64,000 nucleotides of DNA from Cellvibrionaceae bacterium (GTDB lineage: Bacteria > Pseudomonadota > Gammaproteobacteria > Pseudomonadales > Cellvibrionaceae). The translations under genes and the position numbers were made by a program. Below the pieces are notes generated by a model. The model made no database searches. It was not told where the DNA came from and saw nothing but the letters and a program-made list of their open reading frames with translations. Shown piece by piece: positions 56,289 to 64,000 of this stretch (positions are counted from its first letter, which is position 1; the number at the start of each line of letters is the position of its first letter). The stretch covers positions 248,001 through 312,000 of the forward strand of contig JAGKWQ010000001.1 of assembly GCA_021151825.1 (NCBI GenBank). The letters run 5' to 3'.

Positions 56289-56942
56289 TTAAAAATCATT
56301 TCTTTGTGTTTTTTCCATTTCGGGCAAAACCTTTATGACTACCGATTGGTCATAATAGGTTTTTATGCTGTAGTTTGATTTCTCTGTTGTTATTTCCCCA
56401 TAAATATGCCCCTCATTATCGTAACTAAAACCAATAAAATAAGATTCCGGATATCCGGAAAGATGCCCAACCACATTCGTTAACCCATCTTTTTTTTCAA
56501 TATTGATTACATGCATATCGGCATCCGCAGCATCAGGAATAGGAATTTCGTAAATGCCATCAACTTCAATTTTTTCCAGGAACTCAGGATCAACTTTGAT
56601 AAAAATGCGGGTAACAGGTGCAGAAAACTCACCGATGACACTATCAATGTTATTTTGAATTTCCTGTGAAGGAGAAACAGGTGTCCATGGTTTATCTGTA
56701 TCAGAGATAACCGCTGAACTGCTTGCAACATAACGTGAAGATACTGATGCTATTGACGACGCGACAAATGAATCGCTGGATAAAGATGGATTGATAATGG
56801 AGCGGGATTCAACGTTATTTTTATCAATCGTATTTTTGGATATTTCATTATCTGTAATTACGTTTGCAGCTTCTTTGGAAAAACTGAAAAAAAATGCCGC
56901 CAAAAAGCAGAGAACCAATACTACAAAAACGTATTTTTTCAT
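56289..56942 (-). CDS. Secreted protein resembling a metalloprotease propeptide
   Basis: A 217-residue protein with an N-terminal signal or membrane anchor (about residues 1-22), a Ser/Asn-rich spacer up to about 90, and a C-terminal region in which VVGHLSGYPESYFIGFSYD and HIYGEITTEKSNYSIKTY resemble the beta-rich part of bacterial reprolysin propeptides. It stops 13 bp before the metalloprotease start, so both are co-transcribed. A role as separate inhibitor or folding helper is inferred from position and this resemblance. AAGGA precedes its start. Confidence 0.6.
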   Translation of the reverse strand: MKKYVFVVLVLCFLAAFFFSFSKEAANVITDNEISKNTIDKNNVESRSIINPSLSSDSFVASSIASVSSRYVASSSAVISDTDKPWTPVSPSQEIQNNIDSVIGEFSAPVTRIFIKVDPEFLEKIEVDGIYEIPIPDAADADMHVINIEKKDGLTNVVGHLSGYPESYFIGFSYDNEGHIYGEITTEKSNYSIKTYYDQSVVIKVLPEMEKTQRNDF

Positions 56943-57003
56943 TGATAGTCCTTAATCTCTTATAACTCTATATAACAATTTAAAAAAATCGAAACGCTAA
57001 TAA

Positions 57004-57030
57004 ATAAAAGCGGGCAATGCCCGCTTTTAT
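57004..57030 (-). terminator. Porin gene terminator
   Basis: A 12-bp perfect stem, ATAAAAGCGGGC/GCCCGCTTTTAT, with loop AAT. On the minus strand it runs into TTTTATTTATT. It ends the TorF-type gene. Confidence 0.9.
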
Positions 57031-57061
57031 CAGAATCGTCCCTGAACTCTTGACTGAAAAC

Positions 57062-57790
57062 TTATTCGCCCAATGGCAGAGACAGCTTCACAACAAACTT
57101 CAGTTCGTCATTGTGGTCTGCTTCGCCTTGATCAATTACTTTGCCCAGCGTGAAAGTCAGGTTGCTGGTATAGGCGTAGCTCAAGTCAAGGTGAGTCAAG
57201 CCATCGTATGCACCGCTGTCATCACTGTGAGTCCCCACCAGCGCGCTAAATTTGCCAAACGCTGCCGAGAAAGTGGTGTATGTGTAATCATCATCCGCCA
57301 AAACTTCACCCACACCTACACGGTGCATCAAGGTCAAAGTCACGTCATCAGAAGGTTTCAGACCCAGAGTAATAGCTACGTCAGATACGTCGTCAAAACC
57401 CAGTGGAGCTCTTTCCACGCTCTTAACGACTTCGCCATCATCATCAACACCGTAAGTAGTTGAAGTAGCGGATGGATACATATAAGTGGTGTAGTTCAGG
57501 TCAACAGACAACGGGCCCGCTGAAAAGCCGTAACCTGCATAAAAGTCGTATTCAGTTCCAAGGCCGGCATCACCGGAAGAAGCCCACAGGCCACCGTAAA
57601 AACCATTGGACTTAAGTGCTACGTCCGCGATCAACGCCGGATCACCATTACCGAGATCCAAACCTCTCCAGTAGTACATGTTAGCGACAGCGACTGATGC
57701 AGCTACTTCAGCGTGTGCGGCAGGAACTGCGAAACCTGCAAATGCCGAAAGAGCGATAGCACCAGCGATAAATTTTTGTTTCATCTTCAT
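57062..57790 (-). CDS. TorF family putative porin
   Basis: A 242-residue outer-membrane beta-barrel-like protein with a signal peptide (cleavage near AHA-EV, about residue 27). Alternating hydrophobic strands with many Tyr, Asp and Gly, an N-terminal ASVAVANMYYWRGLDLG and a C-terminal strand ending in VVKLSLPLGE match the TorF (Gcw_chp) family. Substrates are unknown. GAGG precedes the start, and a terminator follows. Confidence 0.88.
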   Translation of the reverse strand: MKMKQKFIAGAIALSAFAGFAVPAAHAEVAASVAVANMYYWRGLDLGNGDPALIADVALKSNGFYGGLWASSGDAGLGTEYDFYAGYGFSAGPLSVDLNYTTYMYPSATSTTYGVDDDGEVVKSVERAPLGFDDVSDVAITLGLKPSDDVTLTLMHRVGVGEVLADDDYTYTTFSAAFGKFSALVGTHSDDSGAYDGLTHLDLSYAYTSNLTFTLGKVIDQGEADHNDELKFVVKLSLPLGE

Positions 57791-57989
57791 GAGTTTTGTC
57801 CTCTATTAATGGTCTTTGCTAATTTGTTTTTGAGGCAGCTATTGATAATTCACACTAGCTTGACCGAGTTATTGCAGGGACTAAGCCAATTTTATTTTTA
57901 TTATAAAAATCATGATGTTGTGGATTGAATACAAGATTGCATACCCTAAACAAAAGTAGCTCAGGCACAAGCTTGGTGCATGAAAACCA

Positions 57990-58010
57990 TGCGCGCCAGT
58001 CCAGCGCGCA
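57990..58010 (-). terminator. Possible terminator of the DMT transporter gene
   Basis: TGCGCGC/GCGCGCA, a 7-bp perfect stem with a 7-base loop, lies 10 bp after the stop of the minus-strand transporter gene. On the minus strand it is followed by TGGTTTTC, a weak tail. Confidence 0.45.
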
Positions 58011-58020
58011 CCAAAACAAT

Positions 58021-59016
58021 TCACTTATAACGAATCATGTCGTCTCGTGCTTCTTGAATAGCCGATTCAGCGTTTTTATCGACCTCAATGGCGCGCGATT
58101 GCAAACCCGAAAGCAACTTTTGTGAGCACCAATTCGCAACTCCAGCAAAAGACCAGGATGAGTAAAACAACAAAGCAACCAACACTAACGCCACCCCAAA
58201 CAGCGTATGTGAAGACAGATCTTCATCGGCCAGGTTTTTTCCTATCACAATCGCCAGCACCGGTGTCATCAAGGTAATCAATGACACCGCACTGGCAGAA
58301 AGGCGTTGCAAGATATAAAAAAACAATGCAGAACCAATCAACGACCCAACTATCGCCAAGTACACAATTGAGCCCGCAGATTTTATTGAAACAGCTTGTG
58401 GAATTGCCCCATCCATCACCCACCAACTCAGTAACAAACCCGGCAACGCAAACAAAAGCGAGCCAGTTGCCTGGTGAAAAGCATCAACAGTCACCGCTTG
58501 TTGTTCAGTTAATTTTTTAACCCACACACTACTGAAGCTAAACAACACACACGACAACAAAATTCCGGAGATCCCATACACCGAGCGAAAATCAAAATGC
58601 AATTGATGGAAAAAAATTATGATTAGCCCTGTCAACGCCAACAGGAGTGCCAATATTTTTTTGAGTGAAAATGGATTTTTCTTTAACAGCAACAAGGTCA
58701 TCAACCCCGTCACAAAAGGCAATAATGCGAAAATCACCGCAACCAAACCGGATGGAATAAATTGCGCAGCCCAATAGACCACGGGCATATTCGGAAAAAT
58801 ACCGATCGACGCTGCAAAATAAATTAACCGATGCTGCCAAAAAATCGCGAACGATTGACGCACAATGGCAAAAAAGGACAGAGCTAACGCCAGCGCAATT
58901 AACATACGTGTAACTGCAGCAGCCATAAAGCTCAAGCTATCGCTACTCCATTGAATAGCGAGGGGCGTAGTGGCCCAAATCAGCACCACTGAAAAATAGG
59001 CAAGTAACACAGCCAC
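58021..59016 (-). CDS. DMT/EamA family transporter
   Basis: A 331-residue inner-membrane protein with ten hydrophobic helices in two EamA repeats; SVVLIWATTPLAIQW and ASIGIFPNMPVVYWAAQFI fall in the first, and SAVSLITLMTPVLAIVIG in the second. Such proteins export metabolites or amino acids. The C-terminal ~45 residues are polar and charged. The start is GTG at 59016 with AGGAG seven bases upstream; an ATG nearby is out of frame. Its upstream region contains a terminator hairpin that could act as an attenuator. Confidence 0.88.
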   Translation of the reverse strand: MAVLLAYFSVVLIWATTPLAIQWSSDSLSFMAAAVTRMLIALALALSFFAIVRQSFAIFWQHRLIYFAASIGIFPNMPVVYWAAQFIPSGLVAVIFALLPFVTGLMTLLLLKKNPFSLKKILALLLALTGLIIIFFHQLHFDFRSVYGISGILLSCVLFSFSSVWVKKLTEQQAVTVDAFHQATGSLLFALPGLLLSWWVMDGAIPQAVSIKSAGSIVYLAIVGSLIGSALFFYILQRLSASAVSLITLMTPVLAIVIGKNLADEDLSSHTLFGVALVLVALLFYSSWSFAGVANWCSQKLLSGLQSRAIEVDKNAESAIQEARDDMIRYK

Positions 59017-59093
59017 GGCATAACTCCTTATATTCCCGGAAAGGAAATAGAAATTACCGCAGCACTATTCAATTAAAAAAACTGAAACCCAAA

Positions 59094-59132
59094 AACACAA
59101 AGGCCGCAGTTTTTATGCTGCGGCCTTTGTTT
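59094..59132. terminator. Orphan strong terminator upstream of the DMT gene
   Basis: A perfect 13-bp stem, ACAAAGGCCGCAG/CTGCGGCCTTTGT, with loop TTTTTATG. On the minus strand it is followed by GTTTTTGGG and a later T-run. It lies in the gap between divergent genes, where no annotated gene ends, so it either ends a short transcript or is an attenuator for the DMT gene. Confidence 0.8.
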
Positions 59133-59147
59133 ATAACGATTAAAACA

Positions 59148-59243
59148 TCAATCAACAAATTCCGCCAAAACACGCGCAATGACCACACACCAAAAAATTG
59201 GTCGTAGCGCTACGCGATGTTTTAGGGAACTCATGAAATACAT
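59148..59243 (-). CDS. Possible 31-residue small ORF
   Basis: A short frame on the minus strand starts at ATG 59243 (alternative ATG 59234) and ends at TGA 59148-59150, just before the orphan terminator. It has a basic start and a hydrophobic middle, RPIFWCVVIARVLAEF. No clear ribosome binding site is seen. It could be a leader peptide, a small membrane protein or noise. Within it, 59203-59214 holds the perfect palindrome CGTAGCGCTACG. Confidence 0.3.
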   Translation of the reverse strand: MYFMSSLKHRVALRPIFWCVVIARVLAEFVD

Positions 59244-59387
59244 AATATTTTGGTCTATCGTTAGATGAATTTATTAACTTGAGCGAGAGTAATTTAATTT
59301 CTATTCAGCCACAAGTCATTTTGTAGATTTTTTTATCAGCGCGATTCACCTATACTCCGCGGTAACTTTTTCTATTAAGCATGCGTT
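59244..59387. other. Promoter region of cca and the possible small transcript
   Basis: AT-rich region between the small ORF and cca. It should hold the cca promoter and, on the minus strand, the promoter for the small transcript or the DMT gene; no specific boxes were assigned. Confidence 0.4.
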
Positions 59388-60623
59388 ATGAAAACTTATC
59401 TGGTAGGCGGTGCAGTCCGCGATAAATTATTAGGTCGACCGGTCACGGAACAGGATTGGGTCGTCGTGGGAGCAACGCCAGAACAATTGCAAGCGCAAGG
59501 CTTTACCCCGGTGGGCAAAGATTTCCCCGTATTTCTGCACCCGCAAACCAAAGAGGAATATGCACTGGCTCGCACAGAACGCAAAACCGGCCATGGTTAT
59601 CTCGGGTTCAGTTTTTATTGCGGTGAGGAAGTAACATTAGAAGAGGACCTGATTCGCCGCGACTTGACAATTAATGCCATGGCTGAAGATGAACAAGGCA
59701 ATATTATCGACCCTTATAAGGGGCAGGTCGACTTACAACAAAAAATACTTCGTCATGTATCGCCCGCATTTGCAGAAGATCCGGTGCGCATATTGCGGAT
59801 TGCACGTTTTGCCGCGCGTTATCATCATTATGGCTTTCACGTCGCCGATGAAACAATTGCACTGATGCAAACCATGGTCAGCAATGGTGAAGTAGACCAT
59901 CTGGTCGCAGAACGCATATGGAAAGAAACTGAACGCGCACTCGCAGAGCCCAATCCAGAAATTTTCATCCAGGTACTGCGCGACTGCCACGCGCTGGAAA
60001 AAATTTTCCCGGAAATTAATGCGCTGTTCGGTGTGCCGCAAACAGCGGTCCACCATCCGGAGGTTGATACCGGCATTCATACCTTGATGAGCTTGCAACA
60101 AGCCGCCAAATTAACAATAAATACCTGTATTCGCTTTGCGACTCTCGTGCATGATTTAGGCAAAGGCACCACACCGGAAGCTGAATGGCCACGCCATATT
60201 GCCCATGAAGAACGCAGCTTGCCATTAGTCAAGCAATTGTGCGAACGCATCGCTGCACCGCGCGATTACAAAGAGCTGGCACTCATGGTGGCGCAATGGC
60301 ATACCCATTGTCATAGAGCAATGGAATTAAAACCGGCAACCGTGTTAAAAGTCCTACAATCCAATGATGCATTTCGTCGCTCTGAACGCTTTCATCAATT
60401 TCTGGTTTGTTGTGAGGCCGATGCTCGTGGTCGCACCGGCTTTGAAAATCGTGATTACCCGCAAGCCGATTTTTTTCGTCGCGCCCTGAGCGCTGCCCAA
60501 CAAATTGATTTAGCCCCGTTGCGCGCGCAAGGCTTAACCGGGCAAGCATTCGGCGATGCAATTGCCCGACTACGCTTAAACAAAGTAACGCAATTAAAGC
60601 AGGAATTCCCCGCACAGGAATAG
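59388..60623 (+). CDS. cca: Multifunctional CCA tRNA nucleotidyltransferase
   Basis: A 411-residue class II enzyme that builds or repairs the CCA tail of tRNAs. GGAVRDKLLG at residues 7-16 and EQDWVVVGAT (metal-binding Glu21 and Asp23) form the active-site head, and RDLTINAMAEDEQGNIIDPY is the family motif. An HD domain with TLVHDLGKG near residue 250 gives the phosphatase/phosphodiesterase activity of the multifunctional form. It leads a plus-strand group with the pteridine reductase gene 25 bp downstream. Confidence 0.96.
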   Translation: MKTYLVGGAVRDKLLGRPVTEQDWVVVGATPEQLQAQGFTPVGKDFPVFLHPQTKEEYALARTERKTGHGYLGFSFYCGEEVTLEEDLIRRDLTINAMAEDEQGNIIDPYKGQVDLQQKILRHVSPAFAEDPVRILRIARFAARYHHYGFHVADETIALMQTMVSNGEVDHLVAERIWKETERALAEPNPEIFIQVLRDCHALEKIFPEINALFGVPQTAVHHPEVDTGIHTLMSLQQAAKLTINTCIRFATLVHDLGKGTTPEAEWPRHIAHEERSLPLVKQLCERIAAPRDYKELALMVAQWHTHCHRAMELKPATVLKVLQSNDAFRRSERFHQFLVCCEADARGRTGFENRDYPQADFFRRALSAAQQIDLAPLRAQGLTGQAFGDAIARLRLNKVTQLKQEFPAQE

Positions 60624-60648
60624 CAATCATTTTTTGCAGGAGTAAGTC

Positions 60649-61425
60649 ATGCCAGAGGCCACCATGAATCACCAAACCAAAGTCGCATTGGTTACCGGCG
60701 CCGCCAAACGTATAGGCGCCGAGATTGCACGGCAACTTCATACTGCAGGCTTTAATGTGATTGTTCACTACAATCAATCAACGACGGCAGCGCAGGAGCT
60801 GGTTGAAGAGCTCAATAGTGAGCGCGAAAATTCTGCCGTTGGATTACCCGCAGATCTTAATGATCACACTCAAATAGTAAACCTTGCACAGCAGAGCACA
60901 GCGCAATGGCAACGAGTGGATTTGCTGGTTAATAATGCATCCAGTTTTTATCCTACACCTATAGGCGAAGCGACAAATGCGGATTGGGATAACCTGATTA
61001 ATTCAAATCTCAAAGCACCATTCTTTTTAGCACAGGCATTGGCACCAGCACTGACACAAAGCCATGGATGCATTATTAATATCGCCGATATTTATGCACA
61101 ACGCCCGCTAAAAAAACACAGCATTTATTCAATTGCAAAAGCCGGCAATGAAATGTTGACAAAAACCCTGGCCCAGGAACTTGCCCCGCGAGTGCGAGTC
61201 AATGGTATAGCGCCGGGCGCCATTCTCTGGCCGGAAGATTATTATAAAAAAACCGAAGAGCAACTTTCCGATGAGAATAAAGAAAAAATGCTTGCGCAAA
61301 TTCCATTATTGCAACGCGGACAAGTACAGGACATAGCGCGCACCATTTTATTTTTAGCGAAAGATGCTCCTTACATTACCGGACAAATCATCGTCGTGGA
61401 TGGCGGCCGCACGCTCACTATTTAA
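60649..61425 (+). CDS. Pteridine reductase / short-chain dehydrogenase
   Basis: A 258-residue NADPH-dependent SDR. TGAAKRIGAEIA is the Arg-containing cofactor loop typical of pteridine reductases. The catalytic Tyr-x-x-x-Lys is in SIYSIAKAG, with NNASSFYPTPIG before it. The tail, GQIIVVDGGRTLTI, is standard. It should reduce pterins or folate; nearby folK and folB fit a pterin link. The start has AGGAG six bases upstream. Confidence 0.9.
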   Translation: MPEATMNHQTKVALVTGAAKRIGAEIARQLHTAGFNVIVHYNQSTTAAQELVEELNSERENSAVGLPADLNDHTQIVNLAQQSTAQWQRVDLLVNNASSFYPTPIGEATNADWDNLINSNLKAPFFLAQALAPALTQSHGCIINIADIYAQRPLKKHSIYSIAKAGNEMLTKTLAQELAPRVRVNGIAPGAILWPEDYYKKTEEQLSDENKEKMLAQIPLLQRGQVQDIARTILFLAKDAPYITGQIIVVDGGRTLTI

Positions 61426-61449
61426 TTAATCAGGATTTGTGAAATAACA

Positions 61450-62415
61450 ATGATTAGAACCCAGCTTCTCACTGCGCATGGCGAACACATACACGGCAGC
61501 ACGGAATTAATTGAACGTTGGCGCAGCGAAGGCAGCGGTTATATCTGGATAGATTTATTGGGTGAAGATTCGGCAATAGAAAAAAAATTTTTACTCTCGA
61601 TGGGTTGTCATCCGTTGGCAGTTGAAGATGTACAACGCTTTCGCCATCCACCAAAAACGGAAACGTTTGACGATTACACATTAATTTTGTATCGCGGCAT
61701 TACCGAGTTTAATAAAGATCTTACCATCCAGCAGATGACTATCGCACTATTTGCCGGTGATCGCTGCCTGATTAGCTGCCATCCGCGCAATTCGATGGGG
61801 ATTAACTACTACTGGGAAAATGCCCACAGAGAAAATTTATTGGTAAGCCCCGGTTTACTTGCCTCACGCATTATGCGTTTTTCAATTGGCCGTTACCTCG
61901 AAGCGATTCTTGAATTTGAGCCATCGCTGAATGAGCTTGAAGATTCCATGCAAGAAAAACCCAATGACGAAGTGATGCGCGAACTTATCGCCTATCAATC
62001 ACGCCTGCGAAAATTGCGGCGAATTTTCAGTTATCACGAAAAACTCGTTACCAACTTATTAAAAGATATTCCCCAGCGTTTGATTGACGAAGACGGCGAC
62101 ATTGAACATGCATTGCAAGATCTATTTGAGCGTTGCGAACGTTTGCACGGTTTGACGACAATGTATTACGAAATCTGCGGCGATTTGATTAATGGCTACC
62201 TATCCATCACATCACACCAGTTAAACAACACCATGAAAGTGCTAACCGTAATCACCGCAATTTTTGTTCCGCTCACGTTTATTGCCGGCATTTACGGAAT
62301 GAATTTTGACAACATGCCTGAGCTCCATGCTACCTATGGTTATTTTTATACACTGGGTGCAATGCTTATTATTGCGGCAGGGTTTGGAATTGTTGCTTAT
62401 AAGAAATGGCTTTAG
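61450..62415 (+). CDS. zntB: CorA-family divalent cation transporter (ZntB-like)
   Basis: A 321-residue protein with a large cytoplasmic N-terminal domain and two C-terminal helices. The CorA signature YGMNFDNMPEL lies between the helices, and the long helix ESLNELEDSM-type region matches the stalk. Its sequence fits the zinc-transporting ZntB branch better than the magnesium CorA branch, but the ion is inferred. It is 24 bp after the pteridine reductase gene. Confidence 0.85.
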   Translation: MIRTQLLTAHGEHIHGSTELIERWRSEGSGYIWIDLLGEDSAIEKKFLLSMGCHPLAVEDVQRFRHPPKTETFDDYTLILYRGITEFNKDLTIQQMTIALFAGDRCLISCHPRNSMGINYYWENAHRENLLVSPGLLASRIMRFSIGRYLEAILEFEPSLNELEDSMQEKPNDEVMRELIAYQSRLRKLRRIFSYHEKLVTNLLKDIPQRLIDEDGDIEHALQDLFERCERLHGLTTMYYEICGDLINGYLSITSHQLNNTMKVLTVITAIFVPLTFIAGIYGMNFDNMPELHATYGYFYTLGAMLIIAAGFGIVAYKKWL

Positions 62416-62467
62416 CTAAACTCCACAACCTTATCAACTTGATCACTAACAAGCACAAAGAGCTTCT

Positions 62468-63325
62468 ATGCCAAGGATATCAATTTATCTACCGGGATGT
62501 TTTCTCTTCTTTTTTTGCCACTCTATCAGCGCAGCAGTTCTAAGCTGCAAAACAGCTGACGGAAAAAACATCTTTACCGATGACCCGCGTAAATGCGGCA
62601 AGCAACCGGTTGCCGAGGTGCAACTGGATATTCCCAGGCAAACCCGCGTTAATTATCGCTACCCGGAAAGATTTTATGACCGCAGTAATAGTCACTGGCC
62701 AATCTTTATTGAGCGCCCTGAAAACCAACAGGATATAAAGGTTTACGATAAAGCGGTTGCGCGCCTGACAAAAACCCTGGACATGATCTTCACCAAATTT
62801 CCTTATGCGACACACGCAAAACTAAAAACCGTAACGTTCTATATTATGCGGGGCTCAAAACATCGACTGGGTGGTGAAAGTGGTGGAGCACGATACATCC
62901 ATCACAAAATAGAGCAATACTCATTACACGACAATCACTGGAACAATGCAGTGGTAATTTACAGCGCAGACAGTTTTTTATATCACAATGATATTGTAAC
63001 CAATCAACTTATCGTTCACGAATTAGCTCATGCCTGGCACTTTTTGGAATGGACTTACCAGTATCAGCCAATCATAGATATTTGGTTAAATTCACGAAAT
63101 AACGGACTTTACCAGTCAGTAAAAGATTATGCAGGAAGAAACATTAGTCCAGCCTATGCAACCACTAACGAATATGAATATTTTGCAGATCTTTCAGCTA
63201 TGTTTTTTGTTGGAGGAACCTACCATCCTTTTGATAAACAAGGCTTGGCGAAATATGACCCCAAGGGCTATAGCATGATAGAGACTTACTGGCTCACACA
63301 AAAAACTAACTCGCCACTGAGATAA
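62468..63325 (+). CDS. Secreted DUF4124-like protein with HExxH motif
   Basis: A 285-residue exported protein with a signal peptide ending near residue 22. Just after it comes a short Cys-containing part (LSCKTADGKNIFTDDPRKCG) like DUF4124. Later the motif HELAHAWH (His184, Glu185, His188) with a downstream EYFAD (Glu237) suggests a zinc metallopeptidase of the gluzincin type. Substrate and partner are unknown. The 3' end overlaps the folK 3' end by 20 bp in convergent orientation. AAAGAG lies before the start. Confidence 0.75.
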   Translation: MPRISIYLPGCFLFFFCHSISAAVLSCKTADGKNIFTDDPRKCGKQPVAEVQLDIPRQTRVNYRYPERFYDRSNSHWPIFIERPENQQDIKVYDKAVARLTKTLDMIFTKFPYATHAKLKTVTFYIMRGSKHRLGGESGGARYIHHKIEQYSLHDNHWNNAVVIYSADSFLYHNDIVTNQLIVHELAHAWHFLEWTYQYQPIIDIWLNSRNNGLYQSVKDYAGRNISPAYATTNEYEYFADLSAMFFVGGTYHPFDKQGLAKYDPKGYSMIETYWLTQKTNSPLR

Positions 63326-63821
63326 TCTTTTCTTGCCACTTAAAGTCAATTGCCCACAATTCCTGTGATGCCTGATTATAATCAGCCCATAATTGCCGAT
63401 AGTTTTTTTGTAATTGCGGATGTGAAATAGACGGTGCGATTTCAGCAAGCGGCAAAAGTACGAATGCATTTTGGGTGATTTCGGCGCGCGGTAGTTCAAT
63501 ACCATTTTCAACTCCAACAAAATCACCGTAAGTCAGAATATCAATATCCAATGTGCGTGGACTGAATTTCGGCCCGTTGCGCTTACGCCCATTATTATCT
63601 TCAATGCGCTTTAAATTTTCCGATAATTCTGCAATGGATAAACCCGTCTCCGCACCAACGACCAGATTAAAAAAATTGCTCCCGTCAAATCCCACAGATT
63701 TGCTTTCATAAACAGAAGAAACACGTAGGCTGCCCAACAATTCATGCAGTGCATCCAATGCAGCAAGAATATGTTTGTGACGATCAACATTACTACCAAG
63801 ACTCAAATAAATTGTTGTCAT
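63306..63821 (-). CDS. folK: 2-amino-4-hydroxy-6-hydroxymethyldihydropteridine pyrophosphokinase
   Basis: A 171-residue folate-pathway enzyme that pyrophosphorylates hydroxymethyldihydropterin. The N-terminal YLSLGSNVDRHKHI, the middle RKRNGPKFSPRTLDIDILTYGD (residues ~80-100) and LPRAEITQNAFVLLPLAEIAP are the family signatures. Its start overlaps the folB stop by four bases (ATGA), so the two are translationally coupled. Confidence 0.96.
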   Translation of the reverse strand: MTTIYLSLGSNVDRHKHILAALDALHELLGSLRVSSVYESKSVGFDGSNFFNLVVGAETGLSIAELSENLKRIEDNNGRKRNGPKFSPRTLDIDILTYGDFVGVENGIELPRAEITQNAFVLLPLAEIAPSISHPQLQKNYRQLWADYNQASQELWAIDFKWQEKIISVAS

Positions 63822-64000
63822 AGTGGCAAACCTTCTGGCCGTGTACCGCGCTCGATAATCAACCCGACATCGCGCGCACCACGTATTGCACCCGGTTTAC
63901 TTAAACGCAAGCGCAACCAGGGCACATCAAATTCCGTGCGGATAACCTGCGCAATCTCTTCTGCCAATGCCTCCACTAACAGTGCGTTACGATTTTCCAC
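63818..64000 (-). CDS. folB: Dihydroneopterin aldolase, C-terminal part
   Basis: The frame is open at the right edge of the window; about 60 residues of an enzyme normally near 120 are seen. RLRLSKPGAIRGARDVGLIIER is the conserved C-terminal part of FolB (RlSKP-x-A-i-x-g-a). It cleaves dihydroneopterin to hydroxymethyldihydropterin, the substrate of FolK. The gene is cut by the window end, so the start cannot be placed. Confidence 0.92.
   Translation of the reverse strand: MENRNALLVEALAEEIAQVIRTEFDVPWLRLRLSKPGAIRGARDVGLIIERGTRPEGLPL

Noticed and set aside
1..64000. CRISPR arrays, tRNA/rRNA genes, prophage or insertion sequences
   Set aside because: No regularly spaced repeats, tRNA-like cloverleaf sequence, rRNA motif, transposase or phage gene was recognised by eye in the window.

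Overview
The window looks like a chromosomal segment of a Gammaproteobacterium close to Cellvibrio (Cellvibrionaceae). The reasons are the gene orders (rlpA-mltB-rodA-mrdA-rlmH-rsfS-nadD-proA; ybeD-lipB-lipA; cstA-ybdD), the moderate GC content, and above all the large secreted carbohydrate-binding proteins whose modules are joined by poly-serine linkers. This assignment is an inference from gene content and style; no rRNA or tRNA gene was seen.

Layout. 1-9.7 kb: an acyltransferase tail, an orphan hybrid sensor kinase, an MFS exporter, a siderophore-interacting ferric reductase, two decayed loci (a PEP-CTERM gene with an in-frame TAG and a small membrane ORF with an in-frame TGA), and two tandem TerB+J-domain proteins. 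9.8-13.6 kb: an amino-acid permease, CstA and YbdD, all on the minus strand. 14-16.6 kb: a GNAT protein and the lipoate operon ybeD-lipB-lipA. 16.9-24.3 kb: a plus-strand MoxR/DUF58 operon (RDD, SpoIIM-like, DUF4129, DUF4350, MoxR, DUF58) with a REPIN-like repeat between moxR and the DUF58 gene, followed by another TerB-like gene and two small membrane genes.

26.6-34.4 kb is the most unusual part. A 2159-residue secreted protein joins starch-type binding modules, a PQQ sugar dehydrogenase, an SO2930-type di-haem cytochrome and the DUF1587/1595/1592/1588/1585 set. A Tat-exported DUF1552 protein lies 17 nt downstream of it. 35-45.6 kb is the conserved cell-wall elongation block on the minus strand: dacA, rlpA, mltB, rodA, mrdA, rlmH, rsfS, nadD, proA. 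45.9-49 kb is a plus-strand module of a His-rich glycine-zipper protein, a PepSY protein and a PhoP/PhoQ-like pair; a DegV protein follows.

50.5-53.7 kb holds a second large secreted redox protein: two discoidin-type (F5/8C) modules, a Ser linker and a DUF1111 di-haem oxidoreductase. 54-64 kb carries galE, a reprolysin-like metalloprotease with a separately encoded propeptide-like partner, a TorF-type porin, a DMT transporter, cca, a pteridine reductase, a CorA/ZntB transporter, a secreted HExxH protein, folK and a truncated folB.

Together the two polysaccharide-binding, haem-carrying proteins suggest an extracellular or periplasmic route that oxidises sugars or glycans at the substrate surface and hands the electrons to c-type cytochromes. 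That is the best candidate here for an undescribed system. The rest is mainly core metabolism and envelope biogenesis, with small decayed genes, a few repeats and possible small RNAs in the gaps.
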